32,838 nt of DNA from Paraferrimonas sp. SM1919 (GTDB taxonomy: Bacteria; Pseudomonadota; Gammaproteobacteria; Enterobacterales; Shewanellaceae), in assembly GCF_010993985.1 (NCBI RefSeq), contig NZ_WINH01000033.1:1-32838 (forward strand), read 5' to 3'. Of the stretch, positions 1 to 7,073 are shown one piece after another. The notes under the pieces are model-generated. The model saw only the letters and a list, made by a program, of their open reading frames with translations. It was not told the DNA's origin and did not search any database. The translations under genes and the position numbers were made by a program. The stretch's first letter is position 1. The number at the start of each line of letters is the position of its first letter.

Positions 1-110
1 GAACACTAAAGTACATTGAGAAAATCGTTTTGTTGATTTTCAAATGCCTGTGAGTGCCCACACAGATTACTTGATTATATTGTTAAAGAACGTTTGACCG
101 TGTCGGTCAG
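1..110 (-). ncRNA. rRNA operon leader (5' part of a pre-16S transcript), with boxB-like hairpin and boxA
   Basis: Read on the minus strand this is the transcribed leader of a ribosomal RNA operon. BoxA (CGTTCTTTAACA, 81-92) nearly matches the E. coli rrn boxA TGCTCTTTAACA. Just upstream, 95-109 forms a perfect small hairpin (stem 6, loop 3) in the place of boxB. Downstream, 51-65 reads CTGTGTGGGCACTCA, the block that follows boxA in E. coli rrn leaders. BoxA recruits NusB/S10 for antitermination, so this RNA should be transcribed past Rho. Only about 80 nt after boxA are inside the window; in E. coli 16S starts more than 120 nt after boxA, so the 16S gene should begin just left of position 1. 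The tRNA/rRNA content of the operon cannot be seen. Confidence 0.88.
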
Positions 111-118
111 GGCTGCGT

Positions 119-146
119 ATCTTAATGATTTTGAGCCCGTGGTCAA
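119..146 (-). promoter_or_regulatory. rrn P2-like promoter
   Basis: Minus-strand -35 TTGACC (141-146), a 16-bp spacer and -10 TAAGAT (119-124). It sits about 30 bp before boxA and about 120 bp after the stronger P1, the same order and spacing style as E. coli rrn P1/P2. The 16-bp spacer also matches E. coli rrnB P2. The -10 is a 4/6 match, so activity is inferred from position. Confidence 0.6.
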
Positions 147-264
147 GGGTTATTTTTAAAAAGTTTTTCAACCGTTTAAGTTTTAACCTCAACCCTGACT
201 GAGCTACCTTGTAGCTCCAACGTTGCTGGCGCTTTAGTGCCTTGCTCCGTGTCAGTGGATGCGC

Positions 265-314
265 ATTATAGGGAGCGGATTTATTTACGCAACCCCTTTT
301 TGAAAAAAAGATCT
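265..314 (-). promoter_or_regulatory. rrn P1 promoter with UP-like A/T tract
   Basis: Minus-strand -35 TTGCGT (287-292), a 16-bp spacer and consensus -10 TATAAT (265-270). The -10 is followed by GCGCATCCACTGACACGG, almost the same as the region after the -10 of E. coli rrnB P1, including the GCGC discriminator needed for stringent and growth-rate control. Upstream of the -35, 296-311 is an A/T-rich tract (A7 and T5 runs) in the place of the UP element bound by the alpha C-terminal domain. This is the strongest rRNA promoter signature in the window. Confidence 0.9.
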
Positions 315-541
315 TTGATCGGCTAAGAAATAAACTTAGGCGTGGTTAGATCACATTTACTCTGTGATAAATGGTTAAAGGCTGCTCGCCTCGAACAATA
401 AACGCAGACCATAACTATAGTAGATCATCGATTCATCTGCATAATTAATTTTTAGTCACGCTAGACTTATGGCCTTGTAAGACTCTTAGAAATTAATTAG
501 TCATAAAGCGAGTAAACACTTACTAAATTTTTAAATACAAA
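315..541. other. Gene-free region upstream of rrn P1 (possible Fis/activator region)
   Basis: No gene or RNA is recognisable. The stretch is A/T-rich and lies where rrn operons carry upstream activating (Fis) sites. An interrupted inverted repeat CTAAG-7-CTTAG with an A/T centre lies at 323-339, and a second A/T-rich patch lies at about 440-500. No site matches the Fis consensus well enough for me to place it. Confidence 0.35.
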
Positions 542-567
542 AAAGCCGAGCATATGCTCGGCTTTTT
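538..567 (-). terminator. Intrinsic terminator of the alpha operon (after rplQ)
   Basis: A perfect 20-bp palindrome (AGCCGAGCATATGCTCGGCT, 544-563) lies 18 bp after the rplQ stop and is followed on the minus strand by a T-run. It also has a T-run on the plus strand, so it could work in both directions. It separates the alpha operon from the rrn promoter region on the same strand. Confidence 0.9.
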
Positions 568-581
568 TTGAGTAATATTAA

Positions 582-968
582 TTACTCTGCAGAAGCTTCT
601 TCTTGAGCTTCTGGACGACCTACTAGCTCGATGTATGCCATAGGAGCATTATCACCAGCACGGAAGCCGCACTTAAGAATACGGGTGTAACCACCAGGAC
701 GATCCTGGTAGCGTGGGCCCAATTCATTAAATAGTTTACCTACAACTTCGCTATCACGAGTGCGGGCAAATGCCAAACGACGGTTAGCAACACTGTCAGT
801 TTTGGCTAGAGTAATTAAAGGTTCAACTACACGACGCAGTTCTTTCGCCTTAGCTACAGTCGTTTTGATCACTTCGTGACGAACGATTGAGCCTGCCATG
901 TTGCGAAACATGGCTTGACGGTGGCTGCTGTTACGGTTTAGTTGACGACCACTCTTACGATGGCGCAT
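582..968 (-). CDS. rplQ: 50S ribosomal protein L17 (bL17)
   Basis: Protein of the large subunit that binds 23S rRNA near the exit side of the ribosome. The 128 residues compare with 127 in E. coli. The start MRHRKSGRQLNRNSSHRQAM and the later KCGFRAGDNAPMAYIELVGR block are family hallmarks, and the C-terminus is a short acidic tail. It is the last gene of the alpha operon, 37 bp after rpoA, with a minus-strand AGGA-type ribosome binding site before the ATG. A strong terminator follows. No oddities; identification is secure. Confidence 0.98.
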   Translation of the reverse strand: MRHRKSGRQLNRNSSHRQAMFRNMAGSIVRHEVIKTTVAKAKELRRVVEPLITLAKTDSVANRRLAFARTRDSEVVGKLFNELGPRYQDRPGGYTRILKCGFRAGDNAPMAYIELVGRPEAQEEASAE

Positions 969-1005
969 AACCTAATCCTTCTACCTTAATTATGTTGACT
1001 TAGTA

Positions 1006-1995
1006 TTACATGTCATCTAGTAAACTAGCAGGTGGCCAGTTTTCTAGACGCATACCAAGCGATAAACCACGAGAAGCTAAAACATCCTTAATTTCAGTAA
1101 GAGATTTCTTACCTAAGTTAGGTGTTTTTAGAAGCTCTACTTCGGTACGCTGTACTAAGTCACCGATGTAATGGATTGCTTCAGCTTTTAAACAATTCGC
1201 TGAACGTACAGTCAGTTCTAAATCGTCGACAGGACGTAGCAGAATCGGATCAAACTCTGGCTTAGCTTCTTCTTGTACCGGCTCAGAAACATCACGTAAA
1301 TCCACAAAAGCGTCTAATTGTTCAGCAAGAATTGTTGCTGAACGACGAATCGCTTCTTCTGGATCCAGTGTGCCGTTGGTAGTCATATCGATCACTAGTT
1401 TATCTAGGTCGGTACGCTGCTCAACACGAGCCGCTTCAACGTTGTACGCAATGCGTGCAACAGGTGAGAATGAAGCATCAACCAGCAAGCGACCAATAGG
1501 ACGCTCATCTTCTTCAACTTGTGCGCGAGCAGAAGCCGGAACATAACCACGACCGCGTTCTACGCGAATACGCATGTTGATATCTGTGTCACCGGTTAGA
1601 TGACAGATAACATGATCCGGATTAACTACAGTTACATCACCATCATGGGTAATGTCTGCTGCGGTAACAGGGCCTTTGCCTGACTTGCTAAGAGTCAGCA
1701 TTGCTTCGTCTTTGCCTTCAACAACTACAGCCAAACCTTTAAGGTTTAGTAGGATTTCAAGAATGTCTTCTTGAACACCTTCTTTACTACTGTACTCATG
1801 CAATACACCGTCGATTTCTACTTCGGTGACTGCACATCCTGGCATGGATGATAAAAGAATACGGCGTAAAGCGTTTCCTAGTGTATGACCAAAGCCGCGC
1901 TCTAGAGGCTCTAGAGTAACTTTGGCACGCGTTTGGCTGACTTGTTCAATATCAACAAGACGCGGTTTAAGAAAATCAGTAACAGAACCCTGCAT
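1006..1995 (-). CDS. rpoA: DNA-directed RNA polymerase subunit alpha
   Basis: The 329-residue alpha subunit dimerises to nucleate RNA polymerase assembly. The N-terminal domain (about 1-235) carries the LEPLERGFGHTLGNALRRILL motif of the dimer interface. A linker (about 236-248) leads to the C-terminal domain, which contains the DDLELTVRSANCLKAE segment that binds UP elements and activators, followed by the LKTPNLGKKSLTEIKDVLASRG helix-hairpin-helix. Length equals the E. coli protein. It lies between rpsD (24 bp) and rplQ (37 bp), the usual alpha operon order, so its synthesis is tied to the S4-controlled leader at 3427-3493. No missing key residues. Confidence 0.99.
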   Translation of the reverse strand: MQGSVTDFLKPRLVDIEQVSQTRAKVTLEPLERGFGHTLGNALRRILLSSMPGCAVTEVEIDGVLHEYSSKEGVQEDILEILLNLKGLAVVVEGKDEAMLTLSKSGKGPVTAADITHDGDVTVVNPDHVICHLTGDTDINMRIRVERGRGYVPASARAQVEEDERPIGRLLVDASFSPVARIAYNVEAARVEQRTDLDKLVIDMTTNGTLDPEEAIRRSATILAEQLDAFVDLRDVSEPVQEEAKPEFDPILLRPVDDLELTVRSANCLKAEAIHYIGDLVQRTEVELLKTPNLGKKSLTEIKDVLASRGLSLGMRLENWPPASLLDDM

Positions 1996-2019
1996 TGTGT
2001 CCTCTCTATAAAAGTTGCT

Positions 2020-2640
2020 TTACTTAGAGTAAAGCTCGACGATCAGCTGTTCGTTAATGTCAGCAGACAAATCACTACGTTCTGGCTGACGTTTGAACAC
2101 GCCTTCCAGTTTCGCTTCGTTTAATTCTACCCAAGATGGCTTTTCACGTTGACCAGCCATTTCTAGTGCAGATTTAATACGAACTTGCTTCTGTGCTTTT
2201 TCACGAACGCTAATAACGTCGTTTACAGACACAGAGTAAGATGGGATGTTAACTACTTTGCCATTAACTAAAATAGCTTTGTGGCTAACTAGCTGACGCG
2301 ACTCTGCACGAGTTGCGCCGAAGCCCATGCGGTAAACAACATTGTCAAGACGGCCTTCAAGTAGTTGAAGCAGGTTTTCACCTGTATTACCTTTTTGTCT
2401 TGCCGCAGCTTTATAGTAGTTGCGGAATTGTTTTTCTAGTACACCGTACATACGACGTACTTTTTGTTTTTCGCGAAGCTGAACACCGTAATCAGATAGA
2501 CGGCTACGACGCGCGCCATGCTGACCAGGAACAGTGTCTAACTTACACTTAGAGTCAATTGCTCTTGCACCGCTTTTTAGGAACAAGTCTGTTCCTTCGC
2601 GGCGGCTTAGCTTGAGTTTAGGGCCCAAGTATCTTGCCAT
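2020..2640 (-). CDS. rpsD: 30S ribosomal protein S4 (uS4)
   Basis: Primary 16S-binding protein that nucleates assembly of the 30S body. Its 206 residues match E. coli in length. The N-terminus MARYLGPKLKLSRREGTDLF and the central RLDNVVYRMGFGATRAESRQ (start of the S4 RNA-binding domain, about 95-160) are diagnostic. In gammaproteobacteria S4 also represses its own operon by binding the pseudoknot before rpsM, and a matching target is present at 3427-3493. It is 28 bp after rpsK and 24 bp before rpoA. Confidence 0.99.
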   Translation of the reverse strand: MARYLGPKLKLSRREGTDLFLKSGARAIDSKCKLDTVPGQHGARRSRLSDYGVQLREKQKVRRMYGVLEKQFRNYYKAAARQKGNTGENLLQLLEGRLDNVVYRMGFGATRAESRQLVSHKAILVNGKVVNIPSYSVSVNDVISVREKAQKQVRIKSALEMAGQREKPSWVELNEAKLEGVFKRQPERSDLSADINEQLIVELYSK

Positions 2641-2668
2641 GATCTTTCTCCAACTTTCCTAAGACGTC

Positions 2669-3058
2669 TTAAACGCGACGTTTCTTAGGTGGGCGACAAC
2701 CATTGTGAGGGATCGGGGTAACATCAGTGATGTTAGTGATCTTATAACCAGCAGCGTTTAATGCACGGATTGCTGATTCACGACCTGGACCCGGACCCTT
2801 AACGAAAACTTCTAGGTTTTTAACACCGTAATCTTGAGCAGCAGTACCTGCGCGCTCAGCGGCTACCTGTGCAGCGAATGGGGTAGATTTACGTGAACCA
2901 CGGAAACCTGAACCACCTGCAGTAGCCCATGACAGTGCATTACCTTGACGATCGGTAATGGTTACAATTGTGTTGTTGAAAGATGCATGGATGTGAGCCA
3001 TACCATCTGCAACTTGTTTACGTACGCGTTTACGAGAACGTGACGGAACTTTAGCCAT
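2669..3058 (-). CDS. rpsK: 30S ribosomal protein S11 (uS11)
   Basis: Platform protein of the small subunit, close to the E-site mRNA and the S6/S18 pair. The 129 residues match E. coli. Seen motifs: HIHASFNNTIVTITDRQGNA near residues 22-41, GSRKSTPFAAQVAAE, and the C-terminal NGCRPPKKRRV that contacts 16S rRNA. Second gene of the alpha operon, 14 bp after rpsM. The stop codon is followed by a 28-bp gap to rpsD with a GGAG-type site. Ordinary in every respect. Confidence 0.99.
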   Translation of the reverse strand: MAKVPSRSRKRVRKQVADGMAHIHASFNNTIVTITDRQGNALSWATAGGSGFRGSRKSTPFAAQVAAERAGTAAQDYGVKNLEVFVKGPGPGRESAIRALNAAGYKITNITDVTPIPHNGCRPPKKRRV

Positions 3059-3072
3059 AACTTACCTTCCCG

Positions 3073-3429
3073 TTACTTCTTAATTGGTTTACGAGGACCT
3101 TTACGCGTACGCGCATTGGTCTTAGTACGTTGCCCACGAAGTGGAAGGCTACGACGATGGCGAAGACCACGGTAACAACCAAGGTCCATAAGACGCTTGA
3201 TGTTCATTGATACTTCACGACGTAGGTCACCTTCTACAGTGAATTTGGCAACCTCTTCACGAAGCAGATCAATCTGTGCTTCGTCTAGCTCCTGAATCTT
3301 AGCATCTTCGGCAATACCGGTCGCAGCACAAATTTGCTGTGAACGAGTAAGACCGATACCGTAGATTGCTGTTAAAGCAATTACAGTGTGCTTATGTTCA
3401 GGAATGTTAATGCCAGCTATACGGGCCAC
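3073..3429 (-). CDS. rpsM: 30S ribosomal protein S13 (uS13)
   Basis: Head protein that forms an intersubunit bridge and whose basic tail reaches the P-site tRNA. It has 118 residues and the family motifs IAGINIPEHK (4-13), IYGIGLTRSQ, and GCYRGLRHRRSLPLRGQRTK followed by a Lys/Arg tail. The start codon is GTG (3427-3429), as in E. coli, preceded by TAGGAGTGCATA. Codon 4 is the rare ATA, also kept in E. coli as I recall, probably because this stretch belongs to the S4 target. First gene of the alpha operon. Confidence 0.98.
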   Translation of the reverse strand: MARIAGINIPEHKHTVIALTAIYGIGLTRSQQICAATGIAEDAKIQELDEAQIDLLREEVAKFTVEGDLRREVSMNIKRLMDLGCYRGLRHRRSLPLRGQRTKTNARTRKGPRKPIKK

Positions 3430-3493
3430 TATGCACTCCTAATATTTAAAGGTCTATCTGTGAAAAGCCCGGTAGGATACCCAACAGATAGAC
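3427..3493 (-). promoter_or_regulatory. Alpha operon leader: S4-binding RNA (Alpha_RBS type)
   Basis: The leader before rpsM closely follows the E. coli alpha operon target of S4. Shared blocks are GTATCCT, CGGGCTTTTCA, the AT-rich ATATTA patch and TAGGAGTGCATAGTGGCCC over the ribosome binding site and GTG start. A perfect 10-bp helix (GTCTATCTGT with ACAGATAGAC; 3484-3493 with 3452-3461) encloses the CGGGCTTTTC loop. In E. coli S4 binding to this pseudoknot traps the ribosome and represses rpsM, rpsK, rpsD and rplQ. The pseudoknot is inferred from similarity, not folded. Confidence 0.85.
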
Positions 3494-3510
3494 ATATTGC
3501 AAACAAATAT

Positions 3511-3537
3511 TTTGACAGCCCTCACAGGGCTGTCAAA
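3511..3537 (-). terminator. Strong hairpin at the spc/alpha boundary, weak U tract
   Basis: Between rpmJ and rpsM a perfect 11-bp stem (TTTGACAGCCC with GGGCTGTCAAA) closes a 5-nt loop. On the minus strand it is followed by ATATTTG rather than a clean T-run. It may be a leaky terminator or a processing and stability hairpin, which would let spc transcripts continue into the alpha operon. Its left arm also contains TTGACA, so a -35 role cannot be excluded. Confidence 0.6.
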
Positions 3538-3543
3538 TAGTTC

Positions 3544-3657
3544 TTAGCCTTGACGCTGTTTGTGTTTTGGTTCAACACAAATTACGCGTACAACACCGTT
3601 ACGTTTGATGATCTTGCAGTTACGGCAGATCTTCTTCACGGAAGCACGAACTTTCAT
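3544..3657 (-). CDS. rpmJ: 50S ribosomal protein L36 (bL36), zinc-binding form
   Basis: A 37-residue protein read directly from the sequence: it starts MKVRASVKKICRNCK and ends EPKHKQRQG. It stabilises the 23S rRNA fold near L16. Cys11, Cys14, Cys27 and His32 give the C-plus zinc-ribbon form, so a zinc-independent paralog elsewhere is possible. It is one residue shorter than the E. coli protein (CVEPKH instead of CSAEPKH), which is common. The ATG at 3655-3657 is preceded by CGGAG with 7-nt spacing, and the gene is 19 bp after secY. Last gene of the spc operon. Confidence 0.97.
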   Translation of the reverse strand: MKVRASVKKICRNCKIIKRNGVVRVICVEPKHKQRQG

Positions 3658-3676
3658 TTCATCACTCCGTCATAAC

Positions 3677-5020
3677 TTAGCGCCCAAAACGATCAAGATT
3701 CGCTTTGTTCACCAAATTAGCCTTTTTCATGACAGATTCATATTGAAGAGACATCATATGAGTCTGTACTTGAGCCATGAAATCCATGATAACGACAACC
3801 ATAATCAACAACGATGTACCGCCGAAGTAAAATGGTACGTTCCATGTAATTAACATGAACTCTGGAATTAAACAAATAAAGGTTATGTACAACGCACCCG
3901 CAAGGGTTAATCGTGTCATCACTTTATCAATGTATCGAGAGGTTTGCTCTCCTGGACGAATACCCGGGACAAACGCTCCACTCTTCTTCAAATTTTCAGC
4001 TGTTTCACGTGGGTTGAAAACCAACGCTGTATAGAAGAAACAGAAGAAGATAATTGCAGCTGCATATATTACCACATAAAGTGGCTGACCGGGCGATAAC
4101 ATTAAAGAAATATCGCTTAACCACGACATGCTCTCATTTTGACCAAACCAACTTGCTAAAGTTGATGGGAACAGAATGATTGATGAAGCAAAAATCGGTG
4201 GAATTACACCAGCCATGTTCAATTTCAATGGTAAATGTGAACTTTGTCCTGCAAATACCTTACGGCCTTGCTGACGTTTTGCATAGTTAACAACAATACG
4301 TCGTTGACCACGCTCAACAAATACTACGAAATATGTTACTGCAAATACAATGCCTACCATTAACAGTAGGACAAGAACGTTTAAGTCACCTTGACGCGCT
4401 TGCTCGGCTGTTTGGGCAAATGCTGAAGGTAAACCTGCAACAATACCAGCAAAAATCAAAATTGATATGCCGTTGCCAATGCCGCGTTCAGTAATCTGTT
4501 CACCTAACCACATTAAAAACATGGTACCGGTTACTAAAGATACAATCGCAACAAATACAAACCCAGGTCCTGGAGTCGTAACCAACCCTTCTCCCATGCT
4601 GCCACTATTAAGGGCAGATGCGATACCGATTGATTGCAGCGTTCCAAGAACTAATGTGCCGTAGCGAGTATACTGGCTAATCTTTTTACGACCCGCTTCA
4701 CCTTCTTTCTTGAGTTCCATGAAAGTAGGATGAACCACAGTCATTAATTGCATGATAATCGATGCCGAAATATAAGGCATGATACCAAGTGCAAAGATAG
4801 AAGCACGCTCAAGGGCACCACCCGAGAACATGTTAAACATGCCTAGGATGGTATCCTTTTGCTGATTAAATACTTCAGCCAGAACAGCAGCGTCAATACC
4901 AGGGATCGGAACAAACGAACCTGCTCTAAAGACGATTATCGCGCCTAATACGAACAGGAGACGATGCTTCAACTCCGTTAAGCCACCTTTGCCATTTGAT
5001 TCTAATCCTGGTTTTGCCAT
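3677..5020 (-). CDS. secY: Protein translocase subunit SecY
   Basis: Channel-forming subunit of the SecYEG translocon in the inner membrane. I place the start at 5020, giving 447 residues (E. coli 443) beginning MAKPGLESNGKGGLTELKHR. An upstream in-frame ATG at 5074 would add 18 residues encoded inside rplO and lacks homology. Ten membrane segments are expected; visible landmarks are PIPGIDAAVL (plug region), ALGIMPYISASIIMQL, GIGNGISI, VVFVERGQRRI and the cytosolic loop NLKKSGAFVPGIRPGEQT that binds ribosomes and SecA. It lies between rplO (7 bp) and rpmJ (19 bp), as in most bacteria. Confidence 0.98.
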   Translation of the reverse strand: MAKPGLESNGKGGLTELKHRLLFVLGAIIVFRAGSFVPIPGIDAAVLAEVFNQQKDTILGMFNMFSGGALERASIFALGIMPYISASIIMQLMTVVHPTFMELKKEGEAGRKKISQYTRYGTLVLGTLQSIGIASALNSGSMGEGLVTTPGPGFVFVAIVSLVTGTMFLMWLGEQITERGIGNGISILIFAGIVAGLPSAFAQTAEQARQGDLNVLVLLLMVGIVFAVTYFVVFVERGQRRIVVNYAKRQQGRKVFAGQSSHLPLKLNMAGVIPPIFASSIILFPSTLASWFGQNESMSWLSDISLMLSPGQPLYVVIYAAAIIFFCFFYTALVFNPRETAENLKKSGAFVPGIRPGEQTSRYIDKVMTRLTLAGALYITFICLIPEFMLITWNVPFYFGGTSLLIMVVVIMDFMAQVQTHMMSLQYESVMKKANLVNKANLDRFGR

Positions 5021-5027
5021 TGACGTC

Positions 5028-5462
5028 TTATTCCTCGATCTTTCCACCTGCAGCTTCAATTGCTGCACGTGCACCTTTGGTTGCTTTTAGACCTTTTACG
5101 GTCACTGGGCGTTCAATGGTACCTGAAAGAACGATTTTAGCAAACTGGATATTGCGAGATAGAACATTAGCATCTTTCAATGTGTTCAGATCGATAATAT
5201 CACCGCTTACTTTAGCAAGTTCGCTTAGGCGAACTTCAGAGCTAACCAATGCTTTACGTGAAGTAAAACCAAATTTTGGTAAGCGCTGTTTCAATGGCAT
5301 TTGACCGCCTTCAAAACCTGGACGAACGCCGCCACCTGAACGTGACTTTTGGCCTTTATGACCACGACCGCCAGTTTTACCTAGGCCAGAACCGATACCA
5401 CGACCTACACGCTTAGGTGCAGTTTTAGCACCTGCCGCTGGAGATAGAGTGTTTAAACGCAT
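5028..5462 (-). CDS. rplO: 50S ribosomal protein L15 (uL15)
   Basis: Late-assembly large-subunit protein that threads into 23S rRNA. Its 144 residues equal the E. coli length. The first third is a Gly/Arg/Lys-rich extension (GRGIGSGLGKTGGRGHKGQK, about 21-40) followed by a compact domain with the FEGGQMPLKQRLPKFGF motif. It starts 2 bp after the rpmD stop, with its ribosome binding site (GGAGGAA) inside rpmD, so the two are likely translationally coupled. secY follows after 7 bp. Confidence 0.99.
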   Translation of the reverse strand: MRLNTLSPAAGAKTAPKRVGRGIGSGLGKTGGRGHKGQKSRSGGGVRPGFEGGQMPLKQRLPKFGFTSRKALVSSEVRLSELAKVSGDIIDLNTLKDANVLSRNIQFAKIVLSGTIERPVTVKGLKATKGARAAIEAAGGKIEE

Positions 5463-5464
5463 TC

Positions 5465-5647
5465 TTATTCCTCCACCGATACCATGTAGTAAACCTTGTT
5501 GATCATGCCGCGTACTGCTGGCGTGTCTTCAAGTTCTACAGTGTGACCGATTTTACGTAAACCCAGGCCAACTAGAGTTGCACGGTGCTTTGGAAGACGA
5601 CCGATAGAGCTCTTAGTTTGAGTAACTTTAACTGTTTTCTTAGCCAT
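5465..5647 (-). CDS. rpmD: 50S ribosomal protein L30 (uL30)
   Basis: Small large-subunit protein of 60 residues (E. coli 59). The motif SSIGRLPKHRATLVGLGLRK (22 residues after the start the GLGLRKIGHTVE continues) is diagnostic. The open frame runs 24 nt further upstream, but the start at 5647 (MAKKTVKVTQ) aligns with the family and is preceded by CAGGAGTAATACC, with the AGGAG lying in the last codons of rpsE. rpsE ends 4 bp upstream and rplO begins 2 bp downstream. Confidence 0.97.
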   Translation of the reverse strand: MAKKTVKVTQTKSSIGRLPKHRATLVGLGLRKIGHTVELEDTPAVRGMINKVYYMVSVEE

Positions 5648-5651
5648 GGTA

Positions 5652-6152
5652 TTACTCCTGAATGCTTTCAACAGTCAGGCCACGTTTAGCCGCAACTTGC
5701 TCAGGAGACTTCATATCTACTAGAGCGTTGATAGTTGCACGAACAACGTTAACTGGGTTAGTTGAACCGTAAGCTTTTGATAGTACGTTATGTACACCAA
5801 CAACTTCAAGAACAGCGCGCATCGCACCACCGGCAATAATACCAGTACCTTCTGAAGCTGGTTGCATGTAAACACGTGAACCTGAGTGACGGCCCTTAAC
5901 TGGGTGGAAAAGAGTACCGTTGTTCAGAGCTACAGTGCTGATGTTACGCTTCGCTTTTTCCATTGCTTTTTGAATTGCAGCTGGAACTTCACGAGCTTTA
6001 CCGTAACCAAAGCCTACTTTGCCGTTACCATCACCCACTACCGTTAGAGCAGTGAAGCTGAAGATACGACCACCTTTAACTACTTTCGATACGCGGTTTA
6101 CTGCAATTAACTTTTCTTGCAGATCGCCGCCTTTCGCTTCAATGTTTGCCAT
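5652..6152 (-). CDS. rpsE: 30S ribosomal protein S5 (uS5)
   Basis: Small-subunit protein at the mRNA entry tunnel; mutations in the family affect fidelity and spectinomycin binding. It has 166 residues (E. coli 167) starting MANIEAKGGDLQEKLIAVNR. The N-terminal S5 domain shows VVKGGRIFSFTALTVVGDGN and GFGYGKAREVPAAIQKAMEK. The C-terminal part has GTGIIAGGAMRAVLEVVGV and AYGSTNPVNVVRAT. A longer frame to 6188 overlaps rplR and is rejected; GGTGGAG lies 8 nt before the chosen ATG. No spectinomycin-type deletion is seen in the KGGR loop. Confidence 0.98.
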   Translation of the reverse strand: MANIEAKGGDLQEKLIAVNRVSKVVKGGRIFSFTALTVVGDGNGKVGFGYGKAREVPAAIQKAMEKAKRNISTVALNNGTLFHPVKGRHSGSRVYMQPASEGTGIIAGGAMRAVLEVVGVHNVLSKAYGSTNPVNVVRATINALVDMKSPEQVAAKRGLTVESIQE

Positions 6153-6165
6153 TTTTGACTCCACC

Positions 6166-6516
6166 TTAGAACTGGAGGCCAGCTTCACGAGCAGCGTCTG
6201 CTAAAGCAGCAACGCGACCGTGATACTTGAAACCAGAGCGATCAAAAGCAACATTTGAGATGCCTTTTTCAATCGCACGTTCAGCAACAGCCTTACCAAC
6301 GGCCTTAGCCGCTTCAACATTACCAGTAGACTTAAGCTCTGCTTTAACTGCTTTTTCAACAGTTGAAGCTGAACATACTACTGTCGCTTCAGGGCTGATA
6401 ACCTGAGCGTAAATGTGGCTAGGAGTACGGTGAATAACCAGGCGATTCACGCCCAGCTCTTTCATTTTCGCACGAGCTTTAGTAGCACGGCGTAAACGAG
6501 CTGTTTTCTTATCCAT
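6166..6516 (-). CDS. rplR: 50S ribosomal protein L18 (uL18)
   Basis: Binds 5S rRNA together with L5 and L25 and docks the central protuberance. The 116 residues (E. coli 117) start with a basic tail (MDKKTARLRRATKARAKMKE). The conserved core contains RLVIHRTPSHIYAQVI and ends with FDRSGFKYHGRVAALADAAR, followed by EAGLQF. The gene lies 10 bp after rplF and 13 bp before rpsE in the standard spc order. No unusual features. Confidence 0.98.
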   Translation of the reverse strand: MDKKTARLRRATKARAKMKELGVNRLVIHRTPSHIYAQVISPEATVVCSASTVEKAVKAELKSTGNVEAAKAVGKAVAERAIEKGISNVAFDRSGFKYHGRVAALADAAREAGLQF

Positions 6517-6526
6517 ATCGCGTTAC

Positions 6527-7060
6527 CTACTTCTTCTTGGCTTCTTTACGGCGTACATTTTCATCACTATAACGAACACCTTTACCTTTATAAGGCTCAG
6601 GAGCACGGTAAGCGCGAATTTCTGCAGCTACTTGACCAACTACTTGCTTGTCAGCACCTTTGATGACAAGTTCAGTTTGGCTAGGAGCTTCAGCTGTAAC
6701 ACCTGCTGGAAGCGCGTAATCAATCGGGTGTGAGAAACCTAGTGAAAGGTTGATTGTGTTGCCTTTAACAGCTGCACGGTAACCAACACCAATAAGTGTT
6801 AACTTTTTCTCAAAACCTTCAGAAACGCCTTTAACCATGTTGTTAACGATAGCACGAGCTGTACCAGCTTGTGCCCAAGCACCAGCAACACCTTCACGAG
6901 GGCCGAAAGTTACTTGGTTGTCTTCAACAGCGATTACAGCGCCATTGTTAAATACGTAAGTCAGGTTACCTTTGCTGCCTTTAATAGCAACTTCCTGACC
7001 GTTAACCGATACCTCTACGCCAGCTGGAATAGAGACTGGTGCTTTAGCTACACGAGACAT
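6527..7060 (-). CDS. rplF: 50S ribosomal protein L6 (uL6)
   Basis: Large-subunit protein near the sarcin-ricin loop and the GTPase-associated centre. It has 177 residues, as in E. coli, made of two copies of one fold: the first around VSVNGQEVAIKGSKGNLTY and the second around LGFSHPIDYALPAGVTAEA and ELVIKGADKQVVGQVAAEIR. The C-terminal motif YKGKGVRYSDENVRRKEAKK is highly conserved. It lies 13 bp after rpsH and 10 bp before rplR. Confidence 0.99.
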   Translation of the reverse strand: MSRVAKAPVSIPAGVEVSVNGQEVAIKGSKGNLTYVFNNGAVIAVEDNQVTFGPREGVAGAWAQAGTARAIVNNMVKGVSEGFEKKLTLIGVGYRAAVKGNTINLSLGFSHPIDYALPAGVTAEAPSQTELVIKGADKQVVGQVAAEIRAYRAPEPYKGKGVRYSDENVRRKEAKKK

Positions 7061-7073
7061 TATCTATTCCTTA

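Noticed and set aside
3474..3502. TTGCAA (3497-3502) with 17-bp spacing to TATCCT (3474-3479) as an alpha operon promoter
   Set aside because: TATCCT belongs to the conserved S4-binding RNA in E. coli, and a start downstream of it would remove the 10-bp helix of the leader.
3560..3853. 97-codon plus-strand open frame opposite rpmJ and the secY end
   Set aside because: Antisense to two conserved genes, with no supporting signals.
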